Shown: positions 11,763 through 24,083 of the stretch, in pieces
Numbering within the stretch: position 1 is the first letter of the stretch
Layout: every line of letters starts with the position of its first letter
Assembly: GCA_019426215.1 (NCBI GenBank)
Contig: CM033408.1
Location: 9,117,077-9,181,076 of the forward strand
Length of the DNA: 64,000 nucleotides
DNA from: Buddleja alternifolia
Taxonomy: Eukaryota; Streptophyta; Magnoliopsida; Lamiales; Scrophulariaceae
Reading direction: 5' to 3'
Notes under the pieces: generated by a model
What the model saw: only the letters and a program-made list of their open reading frames with translations
What the model was told of the DNA's origin: nothing
The model's database searches: none
Made by a program: the position numbers and the translations under genes

Positions 11763-12357
11763 CGGGAAAACCACACCAACACCCACTAATAATTACACAA
11801 ACTTATCCTTTTATAATTAAAATAACAAACCTAATTCATTATAATAAAAAAATTAATTTACCCCCTAAGATCAATTTTTTTATGACGTCATCGTGTAAAC
11901 TTTCAAAAATACCCATGTCCAGATGTCATTTAGGAAAAATGACACCAATCTCCCCCGTCATATTTTTGAAATTACACAAACCTCGTCTATTGTAATGCAC
12001 TTTTTACAATCACTCCCCTATGTATTAAAAATTTCTTACCATTTAACTCTAAAAACCTTACAATTAGTCTGCTATAGAGGGTGTTTGTAATTTCAAAAAC
12101 AAGAGGGGTTTTTTGGTAACTACACATTATAAGAGTGGGTATGTCCGTAACGAAATATTATTTCAGCTTTTTTTTTTAATGATTCAAGTGAAGGGCAAAA
12201 ATGTCATTAAGTACTATTTGACCATCGATCAAGTGTTTCTAGAGAGGTAAACGTAATTTGCATTTATAGTGGGTTAGGTATTTGTAATTTCAATTATCAA
12301 AAGGTAAGTTTATGTAATTATATATTATAGCAGTGGGTGTTTGGTGTAATTTTCCGA
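11763..12357. mobile_element. Inverted-repeat MITE (about 595 bp)
   Basis: The left end GGGAAAACCACACCAACACC is matched by the reverse complement of the right end, CGGAAAATTACACCAAACACC. Similarity continues through ACCCACT...AATTACA(C/T)AAACTTA for about 60 bp. No coding capacity. Confidence 0.8.
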
Positions 12358-12651
12358 TTATGTAAAAACTTACATCTACCGTAATGGATAAGGTATTTAT
12401 ACATTTCAAATTATAGAGCACAAGACATACTAATTGTCATAAGTTTGGTGGCTTGAGTGACAGCTTAATTCATTCAGTATCATATCACTTCAATTGTTCA
12501 ATTGATATGGCTTTGTTCGGCTCGAACCGATAAAGTGAATCCAAAATACTTAATCATGTATGTTAATGGCATGAGTGTTTGACTCGGCCTTAAGTACATA
12601 TGTGTTCTTTCTTCAGCTTGGCCCAAGAAGGCAGCCACAAATACATAATTA

Positions 12652-14525
12652 GGAATAATTATACTGGGGGACCTGAGGTATTGCAAAATTACAAAAAACA
12701 TCCTCTAGTTTAATAAATTACATCTAACATCCAAGCCGTTTATTCCGTCTAACATTTGGCACCTTCCGTTAGGGTTTCAGTATGGTGCCGTTAAATTTTT
12801 TGGTGAACTTTCGAAAATACTCTCGACTTTTTCTGGACCTGGGAACCCAACTTTTCTCAGACAATTATACCCTTTGACGTTATTTGTAATGTTTTGTAAA
12901 AATATAGGTGTTATATGTAAAGTTGTGTATGTAAAGTATACAAATAATTATTTAAAATTAAAAACTATTTTCAAGAATATAAAAAAATTACAAATATTAA
13001 AATTATAAAAAATTAAAAAAATAATGGGTAAAATAGCATTTTAATATTTTAATTAAATTAATATATAATAGTTTATATAATAATTTAGATTATATAATAG
13101 TTTATATAATCTAAAAATTTATATTTTAAATTAATTTATGAAATTTATAAATAAATTTAAAAAATTTATTTAACAAACTTAATTTCTAAAATAAATTACT
13201 TTTTAATATATTATTTTATAAATCAAATAAAAAAGAAAAGGAGGTGGAAACAGTGTCGTCTTCTCCACCCCGCATCCCCACCCTTACTCACATACACACA
13301 CAACAAGCACACACACACACAAACAAGCACAATTATACACACACACACACACACTGACACACAAGCAATTTCTAAAATAAAATACATACATATATATATA
13401 GGGATAATTACACTTAGCATCCTAAGGTATTGCGAAATTACAAAAAAAATCATCTAGTTCAATAAATTACATCTAACATCCCAATGTTTCATTCTGTCCA
13501 ACAAGTAGCACCTTCCGTTAGGGTTACTATACGGCGCTGCTAATTTTTTTGGTGAACTTTCGATAATGCCCGTGTCCTTTTCTGGACATGGAAACCCTAT
13601 AATGTTGGGACAAGCATACCCTTTTGGTGTAAATTGTAATATTTTGTAAAAGTGTAGGTGTTATACATAATGTTACATATAAAAAGTATAAAAATAATTA
13701 TTTTAAAAAAATATTCTCAAGAAAAAAAAAGAAATTATTAAAATTATATTAAAAAAATTATGTATAAAATATCATTTTAATCTTTTATTTAAATTTATAT
13801 TAAAGAGTTTATATAATAGTTTATATTATATAATAGTTTATATAATTTAGAATTATATATTTTAATTTAATTTATGAAATTTGCAAAAAAATTTAATAAT
13901 TGTATTTTAATAAACTTTAATTTTTAAACTAAATTACTTAAATACACGCAGTCACACACACACATATATGTTTATACATATATACATACATATATATATA
14001 TATAATTACTTTTCTTTTAAATTTAAATTTTTATTTTAAAATTGGTGTTAAAAGTAAATCTAAAGATGTGAAGGGGGTAATATGGTAATTCAGCTTTTTT
14101 TATTTTTTAATGCCTTTTTAAAAAAAAAATATTCTATAAGGTCATTTACGTCTTTTGACACTTTCCATCCAATCTTACATCAATACATGAAACATGAGGA
14201 TGATAAATGTAATTTATTGAACTAAGGGATATTTTTTGTAATTTCGCAAAACCTTAGAATGCTGAGCATAATTATCCCTATATATATATATATACTTTTC
14301 TTTTAAGATTAATTTTTTATTTTAACATTGGTTAAAATTGGTATTAGAAGTAAATCTAGAAATGTAAAAGGGCAATTTGGTAATTCAATTTTTTTCATTT
14401 TTTTTTAAATATTTGGGTCTTTTGACACTTTCCATCCATTTTTACATCAGTACATGAAAAACTTGAATGTTGATATATTTTTTGTAATTAGGCAATACAT
14501 CACTGACCTCATTGTAATTATCCCT
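12652..14525. mobile_element. Outer inverted-repeat element with a related element nested in it
   Basis: The left end GGAATAATTATACTGGGGG, followed by GAGGTATTGCAAAATTACAA, is matched in reverse at 14450-14525 (AGGGATAATTACAATGAGG). Interior landmarks such as CACCTTCCGTTAGGGTTTCA and TTGGTGAACTTTCGA are shared with the nested copy at 13401-14278. Without that insert it is about 1 kb long. No transposase is visible. Confidence 0.75.
13401..14278. mobile_element. Nested inner element of the same family (about 0.88 kb)
   Basis: The left end GGGATAATTACACTTAGCAT and the reversed right end GGGATAATTATGCTCAGCAT pair over about 80 bp. TATATATATA lies on both sides, fitting insertion into TA-rich DNA. 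The right half repeats the outer element (TAAATCTA(A/G)A(G/A)ATGT). Confidence 0.8.
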
Positions 14526-14839
14526 ACACATCACTGACCCAAAATATTCAGCTCTAGACATTAACTATTTTCCACGTGTATCACTAAGATATTTCTGGGG
14601 TTTTTTTAGGTAAATAGGCTTACTTTGCACAAGGTACTCAAGACATAAGCTCCATTTGAAAAATAGGCCTCCCTCATAGGCTTGTCCCAATTTTTGGTAA
14701 GTGATATACTTATTTTACCCTTACTTTTATTTATACTAATAATAAAAAAAACTCAATATTTACTTAATACCTAAAATATCCTTGATACTCCAATCTTTGC
14801 CTGTATCGATCTTCTCTTCCCCTCAATCCATTTTCAGCG
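14526..14839. other. Spacer between the nested MITEs and the MULE block
   Basis: Ordinary AT-rich DNA. I looked here for a Mutator-type terminal repeat matching the right side of the block (about 34.47 kb) and did not find one. Confidence 0.5.
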
Positions 14840-14912
14840 TTTCAGTGTATCTCCATTTCGGGCCCTTCAGTGTATCTCCATTTCGGGCCCTTTCATCTCC
14901 AATTCGGGCCCT
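14840..14912 (+). repeat. Minisatellite, 25-bp unit, about 3 copies
   Basis: GTATCTCCATTTCGGGCCC occurs twice in tandem with TTCA before each, followed by a third, shortened copy. It lies about 700 bp upstream of the MULE ORF, in its likely promoter or 5' UTR. Confidence 0.85.
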
Positions 14913-14959
14913 CCCAACGGGCGTAGAGGTAAGAGAAACAATTATGATTGGTTGATGAA

Positions 14960-15435
14960 AAGTTTGATTATTTGAATTTGTTGCTTGAGTAAAAGTTTGA
15001 TTGAATGAATTTGTTGGAGATTTTAATGGATTATGTAGACAAGGTGTTTGAAAAAATACTTGATAGAGTTTCTCTCATTAGTTTGCATTGAATAGTGTGT
15101 TTTTAGCCTTTTAGAATGTGATTTTGTTATTTGAATTTCTTGGTTGAGTAAAAGTTTGATTGAATGAATTTGTTGGAGATTTTGATGGATTATGTAGACA
15201 AGGTGTTTTACAAAATACTTGATAGAGTTTTTCTCATTAGTTTGCATTGAATAGTGTGTTTTTAGGCTTTTAGAATGTGATTTTGTGATTGTAGCATTAA
15301 TTGAATTGTTATATGTGTGTTGGAAGTTTGATTGTTTGAATTTGTTGGAGATAGAGATGAATTATGTAGACAAGATGTTCGACGAAATGCTTGATAGAGA
15401 CTCTCTCATTAATTTGCATTGAAAATGGTGTTTTT
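14960..15435 (+). repeat. Three tandem copies of a ~160-bp unit upstream of the MULE gene
   Basis: AAGTTTGATTGAATGAATTTG starts at about 14992 and 15151, with a diverged copy at about 15325. Each is followed by GATTATGTAGACAAGGTGTT and by a TCTCATTAGTTTGCATTGAA block. The first two are close to identical; the third has an extra piece before it. Subterminal tandem repeats are common in MULEs. Confidence 0.8.
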
Positions 15436-15571
15436 AGGCTATATTTGATCAATGCAAAACTTTTGTATTTTGTAATAATAACTGTAATAATTTTTTGTAA
15501 GAATATTTGATCATTCATTACTAATTGTATTTTGTAATAACTGTGTTTCTTTATCTTTGTTTTGTAAGAAA

Positions 15572-18138
15572 ATGTCGGAGTTTTTGATATACTATTTATA
15601 TGATGGTGAGTGGAATATGAAAGTGGGAGACTGTGGAGCACGGCAATGTGAATGGTTGTCAAGGAATAAATATAAAATGCTGAGTTTTCTGCTAACTGGA
15701 GTTAATCCACAGTCGATTACACGTTCTCAATTTTTCCACGTCATGTTTGAATTTGCTCCTTTTGAATGGAAGAATTATGAAGTTGTAGTAAGTTACATTC
15801 CATCCTCTTGTAACGTTGGTAATCCGGTATACATCGAGACCAATATTGACGTGAAGCATTATTTGGTGGACTCATGTCCAATGACGAAAAGGCGAAACAT
15901 TCTGCATGTGGAGCTTTTAATGAAAGATGTTGAAGGAAAAAAAATCAAGTTTGAAAATGAGATTCATATGGAGAATGAGAAATATTATTTTGAAAAGGAG
16001 TTAGTGAATGATTATACATCTGCCCCTGGTCGGCCTGGTGTTGTTTTAAGCAAGCCCACCTCCACGTCCGTATCGAAAGCCTCTGCACCCACTCCTTCTA
16101 AACCCAATCCACTATTGAGTCCTCATTATTATGTGGACAATGAGAACTCAATGCCTGATGCAACCACTCCTTATAAATCCAGCTCCAATCCACTTTCTAG
16201 TCTTTCTCCCTGTGTGGAAAATGTGAAGGCAAAGCCCGATGCAAGCCACTATTTTGAAAAAGTGAACTCAAGGCGTGATGCAACCGCTTCTTTTATTTCC
16301 ACCCAATGTTCGTACAAAGTTCACTCTGATCCCATCCACCGGTCAGATTTCGTAGATGAAGCTAGTGACCAAAAAAGTATTGGAATCTTCAGCTTTGATG
16401 ACGGTCTAGATCTTGTGATTGGTCAGGAATTCACCAACAAGGAAGAGGTGAAAGACTTGGTTAACAATTCAGCGCTTAAGTTATGTTTCAATGTTGTAGT
16501 AGCTAAGTCGAATAAAAAAGCTTTGGCATATAAATGTAAAGTCCCTGATTGCAAGTGGAGTATTCCTGCGGCAATTACTGGAAGGTCCCCATTTTTCTCA
16601 TTGCGAACTCATAATAACATCCATACATGCCGCCCTACATTGTTAAAGCTCCGTGAAAGGTGCTCTTCAAGAGCGGTTGCTGGATTTTTGTCAAATACTT
16701 TTCCATGTCAGTTAAGCGCACCACCTCCAAAGGTAACAGGGAAAATGATGAATAAGGGTGGCATTGACGTTTCTTACTACAAAGCTAGGCGTGGTAGAAA
16801 CATTGCTAGAGATTCTATTAGGGGTGATCCTGGGCTTAGTTATGAGATGCTTCCGAGATATTTGTATATGTTGGAGAAAGTGAATGAGGGCACGGTTACT
16901 CATTTGCGTAAAGATGCGAATAACATTTTCCAGTCGTTGTTCTTTGTGTTGGGAGCCTGCATTGAAGGTTTTGCGTCCATGAGGAAAGTTCTTGTTATTG
17001 ACGGCACACATTTGAAGACCAAGTATAATGGAGTATTACTTGTTTGTACTGCGGAAGATGGCAACGAACATCAGTATCCACTTGCGTTTGGCGTGGTAAA
17101 TAAAGAATGCGATGAAACTTAGATTTGGTTCTTGGAGAAACTTCGGGATGTCATACCCGATTCTGACGATTTGGTCATCATTTCTGATAGGCATGCATCT
17201 ATTAAAAATGCCGTTCAGAAAGTTTACCCAAGGTCTTCCCATGGATACTGTACCTATCATATATCCCAAAATCTTAAGAACTATGTTTCTACCGGTAGGG
17301 GCCTTAAGCAAAAGAAGCAGGCAAAGGATCACATTGTGACGAAGTTTATTGTTTGCGCTGAATCATATACTGAGCCCGAATTTGAAAGACTCTTTAGTGA
17401 CCTCGAAACAAGACAGCCGGTTTCAAATCTTAAGTACAATGAGTATCTTAAAGACAAACTTGCTGTGAAAGAGCATTGGGCGCGTTGTTACTCTAATGGT
17501 GCACGATACAATATTATGACAACGAACGGAGTGGAGTCTATTAATGCCGTGTTGACTACTGCGAGGTCATATCCGTCGATTTTTTTGTTGGATGAGATTG
17601 TGAAGTTAATAATTACGTGGTTCAACAAGCACCGTAACGAAGCTGCAGCCTGGTCCTTGTCACAAAACCTCACTCTGGAAGTCGAGAGAACGATGCATGC
17701 AAGGAAGAGACAATCCACTTTCTTTCAAACGCGCGTCTTGAATAAGTGCACAGGTGAGTACATTGTTGAGTGTGGCAGTGAAACTTTCTTTGTTGACTTG
17801 CAAGGAAAAAATGTACTTGCAGGGTTTTTGACATTGACCATATCCCGTGCACGCACGCCATTTCAGCATATAATGGTTTAGGGGATGATGATGGCCTTCT
17901 CAATTTAATCTCTAAGTATTATTTGAAACAAACATGGGCTTTGGCTTATGTTAGAACTATATACCCCGTCCCTAGTGAGCCGTCTGAGTGGATCATCCCC
18001 GCTGAAATAGAGGCAAATGTTGTTGAAGCTCCTTCTTACGTAGAAAAACGTGGAGCGATTCGAAAACTACGATATCAATCTGGTGGAGAAAAAGGAAAAA
18101 GCCACAAAAAACGTGTGAAAGATCCATCAACCTTCTAA
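15572..18138 (+). pseudogene. MULE (MuDR-type) transposase pseudogene, copy 1
   Basis: The ATG at 15572 opens a MULE transposase: an N-terminal MuDR region, a Ser/Pro-rich linker (residues about 150-260), the plant MuDR Cys/His region (CKVPDCKW...HTC) and the DDE core (VLVIDGTHLK at the first Asp, VIISDRHASI at the second). A TAG at 17120-17122 interrupts the core; copy 2 has TGG at the same place (21301-21303). Downstream, the SWIM zinc finger (KKCTCRVFDIDHIPCTHA) is intact only in another frame, so one nucleotide was lost near 17795-17805; copy 2 has the same shift. The last part (ISKYYLKQTWALAYVRTIYP to the Lys-rich tail at 18138) is in the SWIM frame. Two lesions therefore make it non-functional as read, but very little else has decayed. 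Confidence 0.9.
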
Positions 18139-18632
18139 GCAATTTGTTTGTATTGTGTATTGGTATTTTTTATGTGATGATTCTTTCACTAGAGACATTA
18201 GTAGCTCAACATTGTAATATATATATACATTAGTAGTTACAATTGTTTTAATTGACATTTGCATTCCCCAAAATATATATATATATATATATATATATGT
18301 CATGTGGCAAATGTGTATACAACATACTTAACTAGAGGATATTGCTACATATGTAATTTTAACAATTTGAATTTATAGATTGTGATAAACTATAACTACT
18401 TAAGTAATGTTTAAAAGGTCTAAAACCATCCGACGTAGTTCATTATGATTGATAATAATAATATATTCATTTTATATTCTACAAAATATATTTATTTTGT
18501 ATTCTAAACCCTAAACCCTGAACTATAAACTCTTAAGAATATATATGGTAAGGGCCTATGAGCAAGAATAAATATTGTGTAATAGTGAAAAGTGATGAAA
18601 AATAAAAAATAGGTAGAAAAAATAAAAAACTA
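18139..18632. other. 3' flank of MULE copy 1
   Basis: AT-rich with a (TA)n run at about 18270-18299 and a two-unit telomere-like CTAAACCCTAAACCC at 18503-18517. The segment from about 18206 to 18733 is missing from the second copy of the tandem duplication. Confidence 0.6.
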
Positions 18633-18755
18633 TGGTTGGCACCATGGTGCCGAGTATCTTGCCTTAGGCAGACTACTCGGCACCATGGTGCCAAATTTTC
18701 GTCACCACGGTGCCGAGTAGTCTGCCTTAGGCAGGATACTCGTCACCGTGGTGCT
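18633..18755. repeat. Cluster of GGCACCATGGTGCC palindromes, first site
   Basis: The perfect 14-bp palindrome GGCACCATGGTGCC occurs twice and variants (CACCACGGTGCC, CACCGTGGTGC) twice more. They are separated by the 11-bp palindrome TGCCTTAGGCA and by ACTCGGCACC. The whole block is itself roughly a reverse complement about its centre. Related clusters lie at 26525-26695 and 34170-34350. Confidence 0.85.
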
Positions 18756-20100
18756 GAAGAAATTTGACTCAAATTTCAATTTCCCGCCCAATTGAATTTC
18801 GAATTTTTTTCAGCCTTATTATTCTCATCCACTTTTTACCCATTCAAACATATTATTCTCATCCAAAAAAAACCCCTCCCTTATTTTCTCATTGCAAAAA
18901 AACGTTCCAAGCTTCCAAATCTTTCACAAAAATCCGTCGGTCATTGCAAAGAAGACGTCCATCCCGCCCCCATCCCGTCAATCGTGAGTAAGTGATCTAT
19001 AATCTTATATAGTCATGATATTTTTTGTCTCTTTTTTTTGTTCGGGTTCGATCCTTATTCAATTGAGTGCGTAATGTTGAAATTTGAATGATTTTGAGCT
19101 CATAGAGGTGAATATTCGTTGTCAATGGTTGAGGAATTTGTGTAATCTAATTTAACGGTTGAAGTTATGAATGTTTCTTAAGTGCTAATGCATATGTTTG
19201 TAGACGTAGTGGAATAGTGGATTGATGTAATATGTAGAAGTTCATTTTTTGTTCAAACTTGAAAGTTTGGTTTGGTTTTAGTTTGATCACATATAAAAAC
19301 TCTAATGTGGTGTGGTGTATAGTGGTGTAATGTGTTTAGGCTGAAAATATTTATATATGTTTTTATTAATTGCTTGTACAAACTAGTTTAGACACCAAAT
19401 CCCTCATTGCAATAACTCTTGTTTTCTCTAATCCTTTCTTATTTTTTGGTCATGTTTTTGGTTGCATATATTTAAGAAGCTCCGTATTCTTACACCGCTG
19501 CCACCTCATTTTGCCCTCGTAATGTAAGAAGCTTTTCTTATTAAAGACATGTCTTTTTATTATGATGATTGATACCATCTTTCGTATTAGTCATTTCTTG
19601 TGTTTACTAGAGACACAAAAATATAGGTAATCAAAAGTATTTTGATAAGTTAAGAATATGAAATGCTGTCCGGATGTACGTGTTTCATATTTGTGGAATT
19701 TCTTAAAAGGTATGTTTGTTGTCGTTTTTAAAATAATAGGACGAAGCTATGTGGAGTTGTTGGTTGTTGTGCTGTGAGAAATTGTGAAAACCCCGGGGAT
19801 TGTTAATCGTGTTTTTACAGGACAAGACTGAGGTCAGAGGTCATAGAGTTTGGCTTGTGGTGTTCTCAGAAAAACGGGGACGGAGTCTTGTAGAACATTA
19901 ATTTATGACCAACAAAACGATTGTATAATGCACAGTATGAGACAACATTGTATGTTGTGTGTAAAGTAAAGAACTGTGTTGATCCTCATCAGGTAGTATT
20001 TATAGAATCTATTTATGATATCTTATTTAATAACGAAATATGTGATTAGTTGAGTGTAATGTGCAGCTTGCTTCCTCCTAGTTTACTGTTGAGAGGCCCT
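18756..20100 (+). other. Upstream region and probable 5' intron of the small unknown gene, copy 1
   Basis: It matches 22404-23753. A pyrimidine-rich leader with a possible donor (GTGAGTAAGT at about 18983) is followed by about 1.1 kb of intron-like sequence to an acceptor just before CTTGCTTCCTCC at about 20065. No longer coding exon was recognised. Confidence 0.45.
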
Positions 20101-20429
20101 ATGGTGCATAGCAGAATTGAGAAGCCCCCGAAAAAACGCAGATCCTTATAAGGAGAAAATTGAGGCATCTAATGATTCTTGTTTGTACTTCATTTTCAGA
20201 GACAAGGTCAAAGGGTTAGTAACGTTGATGGATTCGCATCCCCAACTTTCCAACGCTACTAGAAACATATTGAGAAAAATGAAATGATTCAGCTGTTGAG
20301 TGTCATCATACAAGAGAGAGACAATGAAGTGAAGCAACAAATGACTATGATGATTTTGACGATTTCCATCAATCCAGCAACTCTGAAAGCGAGGATGAGG
20401 CTTTTGGTGTGGAAGGTGATCGCATTTGA
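20101..20429 (+). pseudogene. Small unknown acidic protein gene, disrupted copy 1
   Basis: Same gene as 23754-24083, but several single-base indels break the frame: an extra A in the CCCCCGAAAAAACG run, a missing A in CTAGAAACAT, and a missing C in CAACAAATGA, among others. Because these are homopolymer or single-base changes in a stretch that looks low quality as a whole, they may be assembly errors rather than mutations. Confidence 0.6.
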
Positions 20430-20841
20430 TGAAAATGTAGTTTGAATTGTTAATTATGAGTAATTTCATTACCAATAGAGACAATTTCGGAGTTTGTGTA
20501 AAATGTTTATTTTGTGCAATGTTTTAATTTGTGTGTAATGTTAATCGTGTGTTAATTTGTATAGTTCTAATTGTTGGAGGTAATGTCACTATCACCGTAA
20601 AATTGTACGCTAAAAAAGGTCATATAGTCAACAACATATGTACATGGCCACCGAAAGCCCTTAATTTTCTGCACTTAACATACACTTGAATAATTCAACT
20701 ACATAAACATTATGATTAGAGTGAAAGGGTGCTGGTCATGTTGACGGAGGCGGCGGTGGTTGAAAATTCACAACATGAAATCTCAGATAATTGTCTCATC
20801 ATCTCTATTGATTTCTCATCAACTCGTTTTTAATAGCGCCA

Positions 20842-22318
20842 TGAAAGGTGCTCTTCAAGAGCGATGCTGTATTTTTTTCAAATACTTTTCCATGTCGTTA
20901 GCTCACCACCTCCAAAGGTAATAGGGAAAATGATGATACGGGTGTCCATTTAATTTTTCCTACAAGCGAGGCGGGCTAGAACATTGCTAGGATTCTATTA
21001 GGGGTGACCTTGACTTAGTTCTGAGATGCTTCCGAGATATAATTGTATAATGTTGGAGAAGTGACTGATTGCACTGTTACTACATTTGCGTAAAGATTCG
21101 ATAACATTTCCCAGGCGTTGTTCTTTGTGTTGGAGCCTGCATGAAGGTTTTGCGTCATGATGAAGTTCTTGTTATCGACGGCACACATTTGAAGACCAGT
21201 ATAATGAGTCTTACTTGTTTTGTACTGCGGAAGATGGCAACCCGAACATCAGTATCCCACTTGCGTTTGGCGGTGGTAAAGTCAAGAATGCGATGAAACT
21301 TGGATTGGTTCTTGGAGAAACTTCGGGATGTCATACCCGATTCTGACGATTTGGTCATCATTTCTGATAGGCATCATCTATTAAAAATGCCGTTCAGAAA
21401 GTTTACCCAAGTCTCCCATGGATACTTGTACCTATCTATATCCCAAATCTTAAGAACTATGTTTCTACCGGTAGGGGGCTTAGAGCAAAAGAAGCAGGCA
21501 AAGGATCACATTGTGACGAAGTTTATTGTTTGCGCTGAATCATATACTGAGCCCGAATTTGAAAGACTCTTTAGTGACCTCGAAACAAGACAGCCGGTTT
21601 CAAATCTTAAGTACAATGAGTATCTTAAAGACAAACTTGCTGTGAAAGAGCATTGGGCGTGTTGTTACTCTAATGGTGCACGATACAATATTATGACAAC
21701 GAACGGAGTGGAGTCTATTAATGCCGTGTTGACTACTGCGAGGTCATATCCGTTGATTTTTTTGTTGGATGAGATTGTGAAGTTAATAATTACATGGTTC
21801 AACAAGCACCGTAACGAAGCCGCAGCCTGGTCCTTGTCACAAAACCTCACTCTGGAAGTCGAGAGAACGATGCATGCAAGGAAGAGACAATCCACTTTCT
21901 TTCAAACGTGCGTCTTGAATAAGTGCACAGGTGAGTACATTGTTGAGTGTGGCAGCGAAACTTTCTTTGTTGTTGACTTGCAAGGAAAAAATGTACTTGC
22001 AGGGTTTTTGACATTGACCATATCTCGTGCACGCACGCCATTTCAGCATATAATGGTTTAGGGGATGATGATGGCCTTCTCAATTTAATCTCTAAGTATT
22101 ATTTGAAACAAACATGGGCTTTGTCTTATGTTAGAACTATATACCCCGTCCCTAGTGAGCCGTCTGAGTGGATCATCCCCGCTGAAATAGAGGCAAATGT
22201 TGTTGAAGCTCCTTCTTGCGTAGAAAAACGTGGAGCGATTCGAAAACTACGATATCAATCTGGTGGAGAAAAAGGAAAAAGCCACAAAAAACGTGTGAAA
22301 GATCCATCAACCTTCTAA
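20842..22318 (+). pseudogene. MULE transposase pseudogene, 5'-truncated copy 2
   Basis: It starts inside the transposase (equivalent to 16657 in copy 1), so the N-terminal half is missing. From 20845 to about 21300 I count more than 20 small indels against copy 1, so no frame survives there. From about 21480 the frame is open to 22061, with the second catalytic Asp region and the NGVESINAVL segment. The SWIM finger is again in another frame, as in copy 1, and the tail ends at 22318. The TGG at 21301 shows that the stop of copy 1 arose after the duplication. Confidence 0.85.
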
Positions 22319-22380
22319 GCAATTTGTTTGTATTGTGTATTGGTATTTTTTATGTGATGATTCTTTCACTAGAGACATTA

Positions 22381-23753
22381 GGCAGGATACTCGTCACAGT
22401 GGTGCCGAAGAAATTTGACTCAAATTTCAATTTCCCGCCCAATTGAATTTCGAATTTTTTTCAGCCTTATTATTCTCATCCACTTTTTACCCATTCAAAC
22501 ATATTATTCTCATCCAAAAAAAACCCCTCCCTTATTTCCTCATTGCAAAAAACGTTCCAAGCTTCCAAATCTTTCACAAAAATCCGTCGGTCATTGCAAA
22601 GAAGACGTCCATCCCGCCCCCATCCCGTCAATCGTGAGTAAGTGATCTATAATCTTATATAGTCATGATATTTTTTGTCTCTTTTTTTTGTTCGGGTTCG
22701 ATCCTTATTCAATTGAGTGCGTAATGTTGAAATTTGAATGATTTTGAGCTCATAGAGGTGAATATTCGTTGTCAATGGTTGAGGAATTTGTGTAATCTAA
22801 TTTAACGGTTTGAAGTTATGAATGTTTCTTAAGTGCTAATGCATATGTTTGTAGACGTAGTGGAATAGTGGATTGATGTAAATATGTAGAAGTTCATTTT
22901 TTGTTCAAACTTGAAAGTTTGGTTTTAGTTTGATCATGCATAAAAACTCTAATGTGGTGTGGTGTATAGTGGTGTAATGTGTTTAGGCTGAAAATATTTA
23001 TATATGTTTTTATTAATTGCTTGTACAAACTAGTTTAGACACCAAATCCCTCATTGCAATAACTCTTGTTTTCTCTAATCCTTTCTTATTTTTTGGTCAT
23101 GTTTTTGGTTGCATATATTTAAGAAGCTCCGTATTCTTACACCGCTGCCACCTCATTTTGCCCTCGTAATGTAAGAAGCTTTTCTTATTAAAGACGTGTC
23201 TTTTTATTATGATGATTGATACCATCTTGCGTATTAGTCATTTCTTGTGTTTACTAGAGACACAAAAACATAGGTAATCAAAAGTATTTTGATAAGTTAA
23301 GAATATGAAATGCTGTCCGGATGTACGTGTTTCATATTTGTGGAATTTCTTAAAAGGTATGTTTGTTGTCGTTTTTAAAATAATAGGACGAAGCTATGTG
23401 GAGTTGTTGGTTGTTGTGCTGTGAGAAATTGTGAAAACCCCGGGGATTGTTAATCGTGTTTTTATAGGACAAGACTGAGGTCAGAGGTCATAGAGTTACT
23501 GGCTGCTGTGGTGTTCTCAAAAACGGGGACGGAGTCTTGTAGAACATTAATTTATGACCAACAAAACGATTGTATATATGCACAGTATGAGACAACATTG
23601 TATGTTGTGTGTAAAGTAAAGAACTGTGTTGATCCTCATCGCAGGTAGTATTTGTAGAATCTATTTATGATATCTTATTTAATAACGAAATATGTGATTA
23701 GTTTGAGTGTAATGTGCAGCTTGCTTCCTCCTAGTTTACTGTTGAGAGGCCCT
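22381..23753 (+). other. Upstream region and probable 5' intron of the small unknown gene, copy 2
   Basis: It opens with a remnant of the palindrome cluster (GTCACAGTGGTGCCG). A likely donor GTGAGTAAGT sits near 22635 and a likely acceptor (TGTGCAG) ends at 23719. Frames in the leader are open only because it is pyrimidine-rich. Confidence 0.45.
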
Positions 23754-24083
23754 ATGGTGCATAGCAGAATTGAGAAGCCCCCGAAAAACGCAGATCCTTA
23801 TAAGGAGAAAATTGAGGCATCTAATGATTCTTGCTTGTACTTCATTTTCAGAGACAAGGTCAAAGGGTTAGTAACGTTGATGGATTCGCATCCCCAACTT
23901 TCCAACGCTACTAGAAAACATATTGAGGAAAATGAAATGATTCAGCTGTTGAGTGTCATCATACAAGAGAGAGACAATGAAGTGAAGCAACAACATGACT
24001 ATGATGATTTTGACGATTTCCATCAATCCAGCAACTCTGAAAGCGAGGATGAGGCTTTTGGTGTGGAATGTGATCGCATTTGA
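23754..24083 (+). CDS. Small acidic protein of unknown function (109 aa)
   Basis: I do not recognise it. The first ATG after the likely splice acceptor at 23719 is at 23754 (MVHSRIEKPPKN). The N-terminal half is basic and polar, the middle has an amphipathic helix (KHIEENEMIQLLSVIIQERD), and the last 30 residues are very acidic with DYDDFDDF and SESEDE. The frame stays open 29 codons upstream, but that part (hydrophobic, crossing the acceptor) is probably intronic. It sits between the MULE transposase and the converging Athila-like ORF and is carried in both duplication units, so it belongs to the transposon block or was captured by it. Acidic tails of this type occur in chromatin-binding proteins; that is only an analogy. 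Confidence 0.5.
   Translation: MVHSRIEKPPKNADPYKEKIEASNDSCLYFIFRDKVKGLVTLMDSHPQLSNATRKHIEENEMIQLLSVIIQERDNEVKQQHDYDDFDDFHQSSNSESEDEAFGVECDRI

Larger units (their letters stand above)
16650..20830 (+). repeat. Tandem duplication, unit 1
   Basis: This runs from the middle of the MULE ORF to the 3' side of the Athila-like ORF. It is repeated immediately downstream at 20842-24487, but unit 2 lacks the part equivalent to about 18206-18733. The gap junction in unit 2 (ATTAG joined to GCAGGATAC at 22381) shares TTAG with both ends of the missing piece. Where both units are clean they are about 98-99% identical by eye. Confidence 0.85.

Noticed and set aside
18503..18517. Two telomere-type units (CTAAACCCTAAACCC)
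   Set aside because: Two units are too few for an interstitial telomere. AAACCCTAA telo-boxes are frequent in plant DNA by chance and in promoters.
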